From NCBI GenBank assembly GCA_965214435.1, contig OZ243960.1:434001-498000 (forward strand): a stretch of DNA of 64,000 nucleotides, given 5' to 3'. Positions within the stretch are counted from its first letter, which is position 1, and each line of letters starts with the position of its first letter. This document shows positions 17,782 to 26,641 of the stretch, one piece after another. This stretch comes from Rubrobacter_A sp965214435. Its GTDB lineage: Bacteria; Actinomycetota; Rubrobacteria; Rubrobacterales; Rubrobacteraceae. Below the pieces are notes generated by a model that saw nothing but the letters and a program-made list of their open reading frames with translations, searched no databases and had not been told where the DNA came from. Both the position numbers and the translations under genes were made by a program.

Positions 17782-18873
17782 CTAGAGCCGGGTACCGAGC
17801 GGTACCACAGTCCGCTCTTTAGAGTCTTTGGCGGCTAGCTGGCCGCAGGCGGCGTCTATGTCCTCGCCCCGGCTCGGCCGCAGCGTGGCCGAGAGACCGA
17901 GGTCCCTCGCGTGCTCCAGAAACTCTTTCGCCCGCCGCTTCGGGGTGGCGGCGTACCCAGTGTCGGTCCAGTTAAAGCGCAGGAGGTTCAGGTGGTAGAG
18001 CGGGTCGTCGAGCAGGAGGGCGAGCGCCTCTACGTGCTCCGGGCTGTCGTTTACGCCGTCTAGCAGCGTGTACTCGAAAAACAGCTTGCGGTGGGTCTTC
18101 TCGACATAGTAGCGGGCGGCGGACATAAGCTCCGGGATAGAGTGGCGGGCGGCGACCGGCATGATCCTGCGCCGCTCCTCCTCGAAAGGGGTATGCAGCG
18201 AGATCGCCAGGTGGAACTGCTCCGGCTCGTCGGCGAAACGCCGGATCCTCTCCACCAACCCGCTCGTGGAAGCGGCTATCGAACGGGCCGCGAGGTTAAA
18301 CCCATCCCCATCGTTCAAGATCTTAAGCGCGAGCAACGTCTCGTCGTAGTTCAGAAACGGCTCGCCCATGCCCATGACGACGACGTTCGACACCCTTTCC
18401 GGGGCGATGTCGCGGGCGGCGGTCAGGACCTGCTCGGCGATCTCCCGGGCATTTAAGTTCCGCTTTATGCCTAAAAGCCCCGTGGCGCAGAACGTGCAGC
18501 CCATCGCGCACCCGACCTGGGTCGATATGCAGACCGTGTTCCGGCTGCGTTTGCCGCCGGTCTTCCCATCCGCTTTGGTCGCATATCCCGGCTCGGGGAT
18601 CATGACCGTCTCTATGGCGTGCCCGTCGTGGGTCCTGAAGAGGTACTTCCTGGTCCCGTCCGTCGCCCACGAGGTGCCCGCGTGGGAGAGCGTCGCGGCC
18701 GGCGCCTTCTCGGAGAGGGCTTCTCGCAACTTTTTTGGTAGCGCGGTCGCCTCCTCCCAGTCCCGGACGAGCCCGGTTGTCAGGGCGGCGTATGCTTGAT
18801 CTAGCCTGTAGGCTGGCTCCCCCCGCTCGTTTAATACTTTTTCTACGTCCGGTAGAAACTCTTTCGACCTCAA
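17782..18873 (-). CDS. rlmN: 23S rRNA (A2503-C2)/tRNA methyltransferase RlmN
   Basis: A 363-residue radical-SAM methyltransferase that methylates C2 of A2503 in 23S rRNA and of A37 in some tRNAs. The iron-sulfur motif C-x3-C-x2-C is visible in GCAMGCTFCATG near residue 120. SAM-binding MGMGEPFLNYDE follows, and the second catalytic Cys is in GEDIDAACGQLA close to the C-terminus, so both Cys residues needed for the methyl transfer are present. The N-terminal accessory domain is complete. It heads a same-strand group with the two PH-domain genes. Confidence 0.95.
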   Translation of the reverse strand: MRSKEFLPDVEKVLNERGEPAYRLDQAYAALTTGLVRDWEEATALPKKLREALSEKAPAATLSHAGTSWATDGTRKYLFRTHDGHAIETVMIPEPGYATKADGKTGGKRSRNTVCISTQVGCAMGCTFCATGLLGIKRNLNAREIAEQVLTAARDIAPERVSNVVVMGMGEPFLNYDETLLALKILNDGDGFNLAARSIAASTSGLVERIRRFADEPEQFHLAISLHTPFEEERRRIMPVAARHSIPELMSAARYYVEKTHRKLFFEYTLLDGVNDSPEHVEALALLLDDPLYHLNLLRFNWTDTGYAATPKRRAKEFLEHARDLGLSATLRPSRGEDIDAACGQLAAKDSKERTVVPLGTRL

Positions 18874-18975
18874 AACACGCTCCTATTACGGGATATACCC
18901 GCAGATTATACCGGCGAGTGGGTATCAGGTATGGATGACCGGGTAAAAAGCTTGTCGCGGCGGTAGAATCTCGGG

Positions 18976-20124
18976 GTGAGCATCCTGGACCTTGCGATTA
19001 TCTTGTTTATCTTAATACTGGTCGTGCGCGGCGCGCAGACCGGTTTTCTCGCGGGTGCTTTCTCGCTGGCCGGCGTGGTAGTCGGTGCGGCGCTCGGGTC
19101 CCGGGTGGCGCCCCTGATCCTGGCAGACAACGAGAATCCTTTTTTCCGGGCCGGTATCACACTGGTCAGCATCCTGGCGTTTGCCGCGCTCGGGGATGCT
19201 ATCGCCCGGTCTATCGGCCGCGCCCTGCGCCGGCGCTTCCACGGCTCCACCCCGGCGGTGCTCGACAGCCTCGGCGGCGCGGTCCTCGGCCTCGCCCTCT
19301 CGCTCGTGCTCGTCTGGATAGTCGGCACCCTGGCACTCCAGGCCCCGCCGCTCGCCAACCTCCAACCGTCCGTGGAGAGGTCCAGGATACTGGCGACCCT
19401 CGACGAGCGGATGCCCTCCCAATTCTTTGCCGAGGCCGTCTCCCGGCTGGAACCTCTCCCGGAGATACAGGGACCTTCAGCCAATGTCCCGGAGCCCGAC
19501 GGGTCCATAACCGGCGACCCGGACGTTCAGGCGGCAACCACGAGTACCGTCCGGGTTACCGGGATCGCCTGTGGCTACGGTATCGGCGGCTCCGGCTGGG
19601 TAGCGGCCCCGAACCTCGTCGTCACCAATGCCCACGTCGTAGCCGGAGAGAACGCCACCCGGATACAAACCGCGGGCACCGGACGCCGGTTGCCGGCCCG
19701 GGTCGTGGTCTTTGACCCCTCAAACGACGTGGCGGTCTTGCGGGTGCCGAACCTTGACGAGCCCGCCCTTGCCCTCGCCGAGCCGGAGCCCGCCGAAGAG
19801 GTGGCCGTAATAGGTTTTCCGGAGAACGGGCCGCTAGACGTTCAGCCGGGCCGTACCGGCCAGACCCGGCGGGTGATCTCTACCAACGCCTACAACGAAG
19901 GGCCGGTGGAGCGTACGGTAACCAGCTTTAACGTCTTTGTCCGTCCCGGAAACTCCGGCGGTCCGGCCGTGAACGAGAGAGGAGAGGTCGTGGCGACCAT
20001 CTTCGCCAGTCGCGCCGATACCCAAGATTCCGGATACGGCATCCCCTCCCAACTCGTCAGAGACCTGGTAGACCTCGCGAAAACCCGCACGGCACCGACG
20101 AGCACCGGAGAGTGCGCCGCCTGA
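18976..20124 (+). CDS. MarP-like membrane serine protease (CvpA + trypsin-like domain)
   Basis: A 382-residue protein with an N-terminal CvpA-type membrane region (four helices within residues 1-125) and a C-terminal trypsin-like domain. The catalytic triad is visible: His in VVTNAHVVAGE, Asp in PSNDVAVLRV and Ser in RPGNSGGPAV. Two Cys (GIACGYGIG and the final TGECAA) may form the disulfide known in mycobacterial MarP. That enzyme is a periplasmic protease needed for survival in acid and oxidative stress. The architecture is the same here; the function is inferred from family. The start is GTG 18976. The upstream neighbour rlmN is divergent. Confidence 0.9.
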   Translation: MSILDLAIILFILILVVRGAQTGFLAGAFSLAGVVVGAALGSRVAPLILADNENPFFRAGITLVSILAFAALGDAIARSIGRALRRRFHGSTPAVLDSLGGAVLGLALSLVLVWIVGTLALQAPPLANLQPSVERSRILATLDERMPSQFFAEAVSRLEPLPEIQGPSANVPEPDGSITGDPDVQAATTSTVRVTGIACGYGIGGSGWVAAPNLVVTNAHVVAGENATRIQTAGTGRRLPARVVVFDPSNDVAVLRVPNLDEPALALAEPEPAEEVAVIGFPENGPLDVQPGRTGQTRRVISTNAYNEGPVERTVTSFNVFVRPGNSGGPAVNERGEVVATIFASRADTQDSGYGIPSQLVRDLVDLAKTRTAPTSTGECAA

Positions 20125-20168
20125 CGGCGCAGTAAGTTTAGAAATCCGCGTTCCGCTTTCGTTCCGCG

Positions 20169-20567
20169 TTAAAAGCCCAGGTTCCCATTGAGGCTCCCGG
20201 TATCCTCGGCCGCCGACCGCACGTCGGGGTAGGTCGGGAACTTCTGGTCCATCCCTGTGACCTCGAAGATCCGGGCGACTACCCCTCCCCGGAGCACGAG
20301 CCGCAGGCTACCGTCTCTGGTCTCCGCCAACTCTTTGTACTGCTCGACGATAACCCCGAGACCCATCGAATCCATAAAGGTAACCCGGCTGAGGTCCACT
20401 ACCATGTACGGCAGGCCGTCCACCTCCGCCGCGGCCTCCGCCAGCAGCGCCTGGAACCTCCGGTACGAGCCGAGGTCTACTTCCCCGTAAACCTTTACTA
20501 CCGGCACCCTGCCGTACCTCTCCAGCGTCGCCGTAAACGGTACCGCCGCCTCCTCATTCTGACGCAA
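20169..20567 (-). CDS. STAS-domain anti-sigma factor antagonist
   Basis: A 132-residue STAS domain. Such proteins release a sigma factor by binding its anti-sigma kinase when unphosphorylated. The core block is VVDLSRVTFMDSMGLGVIVEQ. In SpoIIAA-type proteins the motif is D-S-[ST]-G, with the second position phosphorylated; here it reads D-S-M-G, so that acceptor is Met. Phosphoregulation may therefore use the first Ser or be absent. It starts at ATG 20567 behind TAGGAGGAA. No anti-sigma kinase is adjacent. It converges on the MarP-like gene. Confidence 0.85.
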   Translation of the reverse strand: MRQNEEAAVPFTATLERYGRVPVVKVYGEVDLGSYRRFQALLAEAAAEVDGLPYMVVDLSRVTFMDSMGLGVIVEQYKELAETRDGSLRLVLRGGVVARIFEVTGMDQKFPTYPDVRSAAEDTGSLNGNLGF

Positions 20568-20733
20568 ACGTTATTCCTCCTAACAGGCCTCTCGGGTCTA
20601 ACCCGCCCCCAGGTATGTCCGCAAGCGGCCTACACATTTATACACAGACATGATAACGCAGCTTTATACTACAAAGTAGACTAGACATCTAAAAATCCGG
20701 TAAAACAGTTGCTTTTGAAAGCTGTCTACGGGT

Positions 20734-21243
20734 TTAGAGAGCGTCCTTGTAGTATTCGAGGCGGTCCAGGAGACACTCTATATACTCCAGAAGCTGGCGC
20801 AGGCAGATGCGGTAGGCGTTTATGGACTGCCCGTAGGGGTCGGGGACCGCACCGGCATCCGGAAGGCCGGTCGAGTATCTGGGGAGAGTACAGAGGTTTT
20901 CGGGTAGTTCTCCGAAAAGCTTCTGGAGCCGGGACACGTGCCGCGGACCCATCGCGAGTACCAGGTCGGCCTCCTGGAGCATAAACTTCTCTACTTGCCG
21001 GGCGCGGTGCTCTCGGGCCGGGACGCCGGATTCTTCAAGAACCGCCGCCGCTTTCGGGGCCATCGGCTCACCGGACAAAGCCGCCACCCCCGCGCTCTCC
21101 GACCGGATCCTGAGCCCCCGGTCCTCCGCGACGGCATCGAAAATCTCCCGGGCCATCGGGCTGCGGCACACATTCGCCGTACAAACAAAGAGCACCTTCT
21201 CCACCCGGTCTACCTCCACACTAAGCTCAGATCCCCGCCGCAA
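20734..21243 (-). CDS. Low-molecular-weight protein tyrosine phosphatase family
   Basis: A 169-residue LMW-PTP-fold protein. The P-loop C-x5-R is visible as LFVCTANVCRSPMA (CTANVCR) near residue 20, and the acid/base Asp in VPDPYGQS near residue 145. Family members dephosphorylate tyrosine kinases of capsule and signalling systems; arsenate reductases share the fold. The DP motif favours the phosphatase. The frame begins at 21243, but a GTG nearer the conserved VEKVLFVC could be the true start. No tyrosine kinase gene is nearby. Confidence 0.85.
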   Translation of the reverse strand: MRRGSELSVEVDRVEKVLFVCTANVCRSPMAREIFDAVAEDRGLRIRSESAGVAALSGEPMAPKAAAVLEESGVPAREHRARQVEKFMLQEADLVLAMGPRHVSRLQKLFGELPENLCTLPRYSTGLPDAGAVPDPYGQSINAYRICLRQLLEYIECLLDRLEYYKDAL

Positions 21244-21329
21244 GTCACCCGGCTAATCCCCGGCGAGGGAGAGGCTGCCAGTGCAGTACGGTAGCCTCTC
21301 TACAAACTTTAGGGTCCGGCCTCAACCGC

Positions 21330-24284
21330 TTACCAGACCAGCGGGGTGTAACCCGAGTCACCGTAGGAGAAGCGGACGTCCGCCCCGCCGCCCGTGTTGG
21401 CGTTCTTCAAGTACCAACCGCCACCCCGCACTATACCCACACTGTCCTTACTGTCGCCGTCCCAGTCACCGGCCACCGGTTTATCGCTCGACCGGCCGTA
21501 CGCGAACCGCTCATCCGCCCCGCCGCCCGCGTTAGTGCTCTTGAGATAGAAGGTAGCGCCCCGGCGGACTCCCACGGTGTCTTTTCCGTCGCCATTCCAG
21601 TCACCGAAGATCGGCTTGTCCGTTGCCCGGCCGTAGGAGAAGCGGATGTCCGCCCGGCCGCCCCCGTTGGTATTCTTTAGGTAGAAGCTGTCGCCGCGTA
21701 CCACCCCGATAGTGTCCTTACCGTCGCCGTCCCAGTCGCCGACCACCGGCTTGTCGCTGCTGCCGCCGTAGCGGAAATACAGGTCGGACCTGCCGCCTTC
21801 GTTAGCGTTTTTGAGGTAGAACGTGCCGGAGCGATAGATGCCGGCGGTTTTCTCGCCGTCGCCGTTCCAGTCTCCCATAAGGGGGACCGTACCTCGGCTG
21901 GTACCGCCGTAGCGGAACTCCGTGTCGGCTTTGCCGCCGGAAAGGTCGTTTTTGAGGTAGAACGTGCCGGAGCGGTAAATGCCGGCTCTACTCTTACCGT
22001 CTTTGGAAAGTGGCTCCTCGCCGGAGACCCGCTTGTAGGTTGCAGTGTAGGTCGCGGGCGAGGTACCCGCTTTTATGTCCCGGGCCCGCGCGCCGCCGTC
22101 CGACCAGGAGTCGAACTCGTAGCCGGTTCCGCCCAGCTTCTGGGATACCGGCGCGCTCACCGAGTTTGTAGAACCGGCTATTACAGTCCGGCTGAACGGC
22201 GTCGTGGAACTCCGGCCTCCGGCAGAGAGGCTCAGGCCCGCCGGGTCCGTCTGGAAGTTCAGCCGCACGGTCTGCGGGTCGAGCTTCACCGAGGTGCTGC
22301 TAGAGAGCCCGCCGGAGTCTTTCGCGGTAAGCCGCAGTTCCAGGTAGGAGGGGTAGTCATGGTCCGGGGCGTTGAATGAACCCTCGGAGACGCCGGGGTA
22401 GTCCTTGATCCGGTGCTCGTGGCAGGTCCCGTTGGTGGCGCAGTGGTGGATGATTAGCTCCCAAGAAAGGTTTGCCGCCGCTAGCTTGCCGTCCTGCGGG
22501 TCCGTCGCCGAGCCCGAGAAAGAGACCTCGTCCCCTACCTTCCACTTGAGTGAGGAAGCCGGCGTAGCTATGGTCGCCTTCGGGGCGGCATTGCCCGCGG
22601 AGACCGAGATCGAGCGGTCGGTGCTGGAAGCGCCGAAGCTGTCGGTCACCCGGAGGCCAACGGTGTAATTCCCGGCGGTCCTGTAGGTGTAGGCCGGCTT
22701 TGCCGCGGTCGAGTCGTCGTAGGCCCCGTCGCCATCGAGGTCCCAGGCGTAGGAGATCTTGTCGGTCGGGTCGGCGTCGGTCGAGCCGGTGCCGTCGAAG
22801 TTTACCGTCAGGGGCGGTGGCCCGGTGGTCGGGGAAGCCTTTGCGCGGGCCACCGGAGGCTGGTTACCGCTGAAGTGGCGGATGCGCCGGATCTCCCCGT
22901 CGTTCAAACTGACGTAGAACAGGTCGCCGGACGGACCTATCTTCAGGTTGACCGGCCCCGATACCCCCGTGGCGAACGTGGTCCGGCTTGCCGGGTTTGG
23001 CAACCCGTTGGCCCCTTTCTGCATCGCCCAGATGCACCCGCGGGAGTAGTCGGTAAAGAACAGCGCGCCACCGTACTTCGTCGGGTAAGCCCCTCCTCTG
23101 TAGAAAGCCAGACCGGCTATAGAGGAGCTTCCCGTTCCGCAACTCTCCCCGGAAACCACCTTCTGGCTGTGGTTGTAAGCGTAGTAGGGTTTGCTAACGG
23201 CGCTTGGACCAGCGTTGTATAAGTTATTGCAGATGTTCAACCCGATGCTCGCGTAAGCTTCCGTCCGTCCGGCGCCCTCGTAACAGGGCCACCCGAAGTT
23301 ATCCGCGTTCGAGTCGGCCGGAGAAGGGAGACGGTTGATCTCCTCCCACTGGCTCCAGCCCACGTCGCCGGTCCAGATCTCGTTCGTACCCGGCCGCGAG
23401 GTGATCCTGAACGGGTTGCGCAGCCCGGAAGCCACGATGCGCCGGGCGTTGGGGTCTGGGCTGGAGTACCGGGGGTTACCCGGCAGCCCGGCACCGGTAG
23501 CCGGGTCCACCCGGATAACGGTACCATCGAGCCCGGTTTTGTCCTGGCCCGTCCGGAGGTCCTGAGCCCGGAGAGCGCCGCCCTCGGCCGTCGGCGGCGT
23601 CTGGTTGCCGCCCACGCCACCGGTAGGGTCGCCGCAGGGGTTGCGCGGGTTACCGTCCTGTCCGTAGTCCGCAAAGGTAAAGCTCGCCCCGTCGCCCGCG
23701 CTGGCGTAGAGCGCCCCGTCGCGGCCGAAAGCCAGGCTGCCGACGGAGTGGCTCGGGTACTGCTGGCACCAGTCTTCTACCAGGACCTTCTCACCACCGG
23801 TCGCCTGATTGCCCGCGGCTTGCAGGCGAGAGAGCCGGCCGCTGACCACGCAGCCATCATCCGTGGCTCCGGGAGGATTCGAGCATTGATCACCCCACCG
23901 CGGCGCGGTGCCGCCTATCTTTGCGTCGTGGGTGTAGAGCGCATAGACATAGGGTTTCGATGGGAAACCGGGGTCGAGGGCCAGCCCGAGGAGTCCCCGG
24001 TCCCAGAAGTCGTGGGTGTTCTTGCGGAGATCAGCGAATACGGTCGGGGTGGTGTCATCCAGGTTGTCGAAAACCTTGATCACGCCGCGCTTCTCAGCCA
24101 CGAAGACTCTCCCGTCCGGCGAGAACTCGACCGCCGTCGGCTGGTTTAGGCCCCGGAGAGCCGCCTGATCCTGAAAGCCGGAAGGTACAGCGGCCGCCGC
24201 TACCGTGGACTCTAGCCCTGTAACCAAGACGAGCGCAAAACCTATCGCCGCCAACGCCGCAAAAACTCTCGCTCTATTAGTCAT
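21330..24284 (-). CDS. Secreted PQQ-type sugar dehydrogenase-like protein with PKD domain and DGDGK repeats
   Basis: A 984-residue exported protein. A signal peptide (AALAAIGFALVLVTGLESTVAAAA) is followed by a six-bladed glucose/sorbosone dehydrogenase domain (residues about 40-470; GLNQPTAVEFSPDGRVFVAEKRG, GLLGLALDPGF, ASGLRNPFRI). A PKD domain follows (about 475-565; SYAWDLDGDGAYDD...YTVGLRVTD), then a second Ig-like segment. The tail has five imperfect repeats of about 47 residues, each with FYLKN...GGGRAD and GDWDGDGKDT, a Ca-binding-like motif of FG-GAP/VCBS repeats. The enzyme would oxidise a sugar or alcohol outside the cell; the tail suggests carbohydrate or surface binding. Electron acceptor and substrate are unknown. 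No cytochrome gene is adjacent. Confidence 0.85.
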   Translation of the reverse strand: MTNRARVFAALAAIGFALVLVTGLESTVAAAAVPSGFQDQAALRGLNQPTAVEFSPDGRVFVAEKRGVIKVFDNLDDTTPTVFADLRKNTHDFWDRGLLGLALDPGFPSKPYVYALYTHDAKIGGTAPRWGDQCSNPPGATDDGCVVSGRLSRLQAAGNQATGGEKVLVEDWCQQYPSHSVGSLAFGRDGALYASAGDGASFTFADYGQDGNPRNPCGDPTGGVGGNQTPPTAEGGALRAQDLRTGQDKTGLDGTVIRVDPATGAGLPGNPRYSSPDPNARRIVASGLRNPFRITSRPGTNEIWTGDVGWSQWEEINRLPSPADSNADNFGWPCYEGAGRTEAYASIGLNICNNLYNAGPSAVSKPYYAYNHSQKVVSGESCGTGSSSIAGLAFYRGGAYPTKYGGALFFTDYSRGCIWAMQKGANGLPNPASRTTFATGVSGPVNLKIGPSGDLFYVSLNDGEIRRIRHFSGNQPPVARAKASPTTGPPPLTVNFDGTGSTDADPTDKISYAWDLDGDGAYDDSTAAKPAYTYRTAGNYTVGLRVTDSFGASSTDRSISVSAGNAAPKATIATPASSLKWKVGDEVSFSGSATDPQDGKLAAANLSWELIIHHCATNGTCHEHRIKDYPGVSEGSFNAPDHDYPSYLELRLTAKDSGGLSSSTSVKLDPQTVRLNFQTDPAGLSLSAGGRSSTTPFSRTVIAGSTNSVSAPVSQKLGGTGYEFDSWSDGGARARDIKAGTSPATYTATYKRVSGEEPLSKDGKSRAGIYRSGTFYLKNDLSGGKADTEFRYGGTSRGTVPLMGDWNGDGEKTAGIYRSGTFYLKNANEGGRSDLYFRYGGSSDKPVVGDWDGDGKDTIGVVRGDSFYLKNTNGGGRADIRFSYGRATDKPIFGDWNGDGKDTVGVRRGATFYLKSTNAGGGADERFAYGRSSDKPVAGDWDGDSKDSVGIVRGGGWYLKNANTGGGADVRFSYGDSGYTPLVW

Positions 24285-24440
24285 GTCCTTTTCCTCCCGG
24301 AAAGATCACCCGGCTCGCCTACCCCACTACCTGAGAGCTAAAGCCTAGACCCGGCTGCGGAACGGCACATCAGCCACCCGGCACATTTATGGAAATTAGA
24401 GTCCTAGACTCAGCCGTTTCTTTAAAACTGCTTAAACCTG

Positions 24441-25328
24441 TCAATCTGGTCTATTGCGGTTTTTAGCCCGGTACATCGCCGCATCCGCGGCGCGCAGCAG
24501 GGCCTCGGGGCTATCTGTTTCCGGGCCGCTGAGAGCGATGCCGATGCTCACCGTTACCCGTAACCTGCCACCCCTCCACTCGACCGGGGACCGCAGCGCC
24601 TCCGCGAGCCGGCCGGCAACGTCGGCGGCGTCCTCCGGGGTCGCGGCATCTTCTATGAGGACGGTGAACTCGTCGCCTCCAAGCCGGGCAACAGTATCCT
24701 CGGGCCGCAGGCAGTCGATCATCCGCCGGGCGAGGGTGACGAGCAGGTGGTCCCCCGCCTCGTGACCGAAAGCGTCGTTTATGGACTTGAAGTTATCTAT
24801 ATCTACGTAGAGCACCGCGCAGGAGGTCTGTCTGCGGAGGGTCCGGGCCACGGCATGACCGAGACGGTCCGTTAGAAGCCTCCGGTTCCCGACGCCGGTC
24901 AGGGGGTCGTGCAGCGCGCGGTAGGCGAGGTCCTGCTCCACCGCCTTGCGGACGGTAATGTCTCGCAGGTATACAGCGTAAGCTTCGGTCCCGGAGCCGT
25001 CGGGCCACCTGACGCAACCGGCCTCGAAAAAGGGCCACGAGCCGTCGGCGTGCCGTACCCTGAACTCTACAAAACGCCCGGCGCCTCCGTTTTCCGGCGC
25101 GGCGAACAACTCTCCGAGCACCCGCCCGGTCTCCTCCGGGTGCAGATACTCGGAGAAGTGTCGGCCCTCGACTTCTTCCGGGCTCTGTCCCAGCGCCCGC
25201 TCGGTGGAGTGGCTGGCGTACCGCACGGCCAAGTTCTCGTTGAGCAGGAGGACCACGTCCGGAGACTCCCGGACGAGCCGGCGGAACGTTTCATCCGCGA
25301 AGTCGTTGGTGTCGCTGCCGGTCGTCAA
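24441..25328 (-). CDS. PAS-GGDEF diguanylate cyclase
   Basis: A 295-residue soluble protein. The PAS domain spans about residues 10-125 (FRRLVRESPDVVLLLNENLAV; ending LRDITVRKAVEQ). The GGDEF domain spans 130-290, with the intact active site ARLGGDEFTVL. The inhibitory I-site RxxD is five residues before it (LRPED), so product inhibition by c-di-GMP is expected. It makes c-di-GMP from two GTP in response to whatever the PAS domain senses. No transmembrane segment. The frame starts at a TTG with poor ribosome site. A second GGDEF protein is at 42493; no EAL or HD-GYP phosphodiesterase is in the window. Confidence 0.92.
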   Translation of the reverse strand: MTTGSDTNDFADETFRRLVRESPDVVLLLNENLAVRYASHSTERALGQSPEEVEGRHFSEYLHPEETGRVLGELFAAPENGGAGRFVEFRVRHADGSWPFFEAGCVRWPDGSGTEAYAVYLRDITVRKAVEQDLAYRALHDPLTGVGNRRLLTDRLGHAVARTLRRQTSCAVLYVDIDNFKSINDAFGHEAGDHLLVTLARRMIDCLRPEDTVARLGGDEFTVLIEDAATPEDAADVAGRLAEALRSPVEWRGGRLRVTVSIGIALSGPETDSPEALLRAADAAMYRAKNRNRPD

Positions 25329-25771
25329 ACTCTTGGCACCCCGCTATACCCGCGCGCCGGTTCTACCAACGCCGGTTCTACTAACACTTCTACCGGCGGC
25401 CCGACCGTACGTATGCCGCGTGGTCTACACCGCGCCTGTTCTTTGTGGGTTCTGTTCCTCATGAGAGTAATGTTAAGAGGGCAAGAGGGAGAATCACATC
25501 CGCCAGGCAGCATATTTTGGTCCGGGCCATGCGGCGCCCGGAGTGCCGTCGAGAACCGTCTACCTGCTGTAATTTGGAGGGCCGCGGAGGGTTGGTACCA
25601 CGGCGAGTGGTCTACGGGGGTACTGTAGATAGGCCGGTCGCCTTCTAGAGAATGTGCTACCCGGCCTATGTAAAAAGCTTTTACTCGGGGCATCATGTGG
25701 TACGTGTTTACTTTTCGACAGGGCGGGCCCGGCATTTCGTATTCCGAGTTCCGGTGCTAAGCGAGTCCAGG
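25329..25771. other. Intergenic region between divergent genes
   Basis: There are 443 bases between the diguanylate cyclase and the receiver-like gene. Frames exist on both strands, but none looks protein-like. A short segment at 25588-25603 superficially resembles the T-box core but lacks the rest of that element. I see no confident promoter or RNA. Confidence 0.4.
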
Positions 25772-26161
25772 ATGCCATCCGAGAAACGGACCACTCGCAA
25801 GACGGTGGCGATTCTGGGCGGAGACCCGGTCGTCGGCCGAGCGCTGGAGCTTCTGCTCCGGAACGCCCGCTACGACGTCCGGTACATCAATACGAACGCT
25901 CCGGAGGCGCCGGCCGTTCCGGGCAACGTCGGGGTCGTACTGCTCGGACCGGGGTGGGACTCCCGGAGCCGGAAAGCGGCTTTAGAGGGTATCGGGGATG
26001 TAGTTGGTGGGGAAGAAGTACCGGTTCTAGAACTGGGTCCCCCGGCCGACGACGCCCGGCTCCGGACAGCGAGTTACGTCCCCTGGCCCTGCCGCTCGGA
26101 AGAGCTAAAGAAGCGGATCGCCGATGTTCTACCGGTAAGGAAACTGCCGACCGGTAGATGA
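25772..26161 (+). CDS. Degenerate receiver-like protein, unknown
   Basis: A 129-residue protein if started at ATG 25772 (MPSEKRTTRK). The beta1-alpha1 region VAILGGDPVVGRALELLL and beta2 VRYIN resemble the start of a CheY-like receiver or nucleotide-binding fold. The acidic pocket and phospho-Asp expected after GVVLLGPG are absent, so phosphorylation is unlikely. The end (VPWPCRSEELKKRIADVL) matches the last helix of receivers. Pseudo-receivers act as protein-interaction or ligand modules. The open frame extends back to 25652, but those codons look non-coding. It stands alone between a divergent and a convergent gene. Confidence 0.55.
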   Translation: MPSEKRTTRKTVAILGGDPVVGRALELLLRNARYDVRYINTNAPEAPAVPGNVGVVLLGPGWDSRSRKAALEGIGDVVGGEEVPVLELGPPADDARLRTASYVPWPCRSEELKKRIADVLPVRKLPTGR

Positions 26162-26641
26162 TCAACGTGGTCCTGACCAAATACTACTTCTAGGCGGCGG
26201 ACCCGGCGATTTGGTCTCGCGACGTATCCGGCGGGCGGGTGGAGAACTGGTCACTTTTACGGCACTTCATCAGCAAGGGCGGAAGCTTCTAAAACGCCCG
26301 GACCGTCCTCTCCTCGTCGATCCGGGACTGCACGGCCGGTTTCAAGTGTTTTCACCGGAGGGTGCCATCCTGGGCAATTGCGCACTGAACGACCTCTGGA
26401 CTTTCCGGGACTTCTGGAGAAACGGCCGGTCGCTAACGAATCGGGCACTCCCCGGCTCCGCTTTACAGCCCTCCTTCCGGCGCGTCACAGACAGACTTCT
26501 CACAGGCTTTCCACGGTAGGCCCGGAGCCGGTACGCGTAATGGAGGTCTTTTTCGGAGAGGTCGATGAGGCGGGTATAGTCCAGCTTGACGTCTACGGGC
26601 AGATAGGGGGCCGTTAGGCTCGCTCCGGTTTATGCCAGGGG
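26162..26641. other. Intergenic region between convergent genes, possible relics
   Basis: There are 480 bases without a convincing gene. A 102-codon frame at 26211-26519 is Arg-rich with no protein-like pattern, and I reject it. A 25-codon frame from ATG 26540 reads MEVFFGEVDEAGIVQLDVYG and looks protein-like, perhaps a relic of a larger gene, but it is too short to assign. Confidence 0.35.

Noticed and set aside
25588..25603. Segment resembling a T-box core (GGTTGGTACCACGG)
   Set aside because: The specifier, stem I and terminator parts of a T-box are not visible, the core has a mismatch and an extra base, and the downstream gene is not a synthetase or amino-acid gene.
26211..26519. 102-codon ORF between the pseudo-receiver and regulator genes
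   Set aside because: Arg-rich without protein-like pattern or ribosome site.
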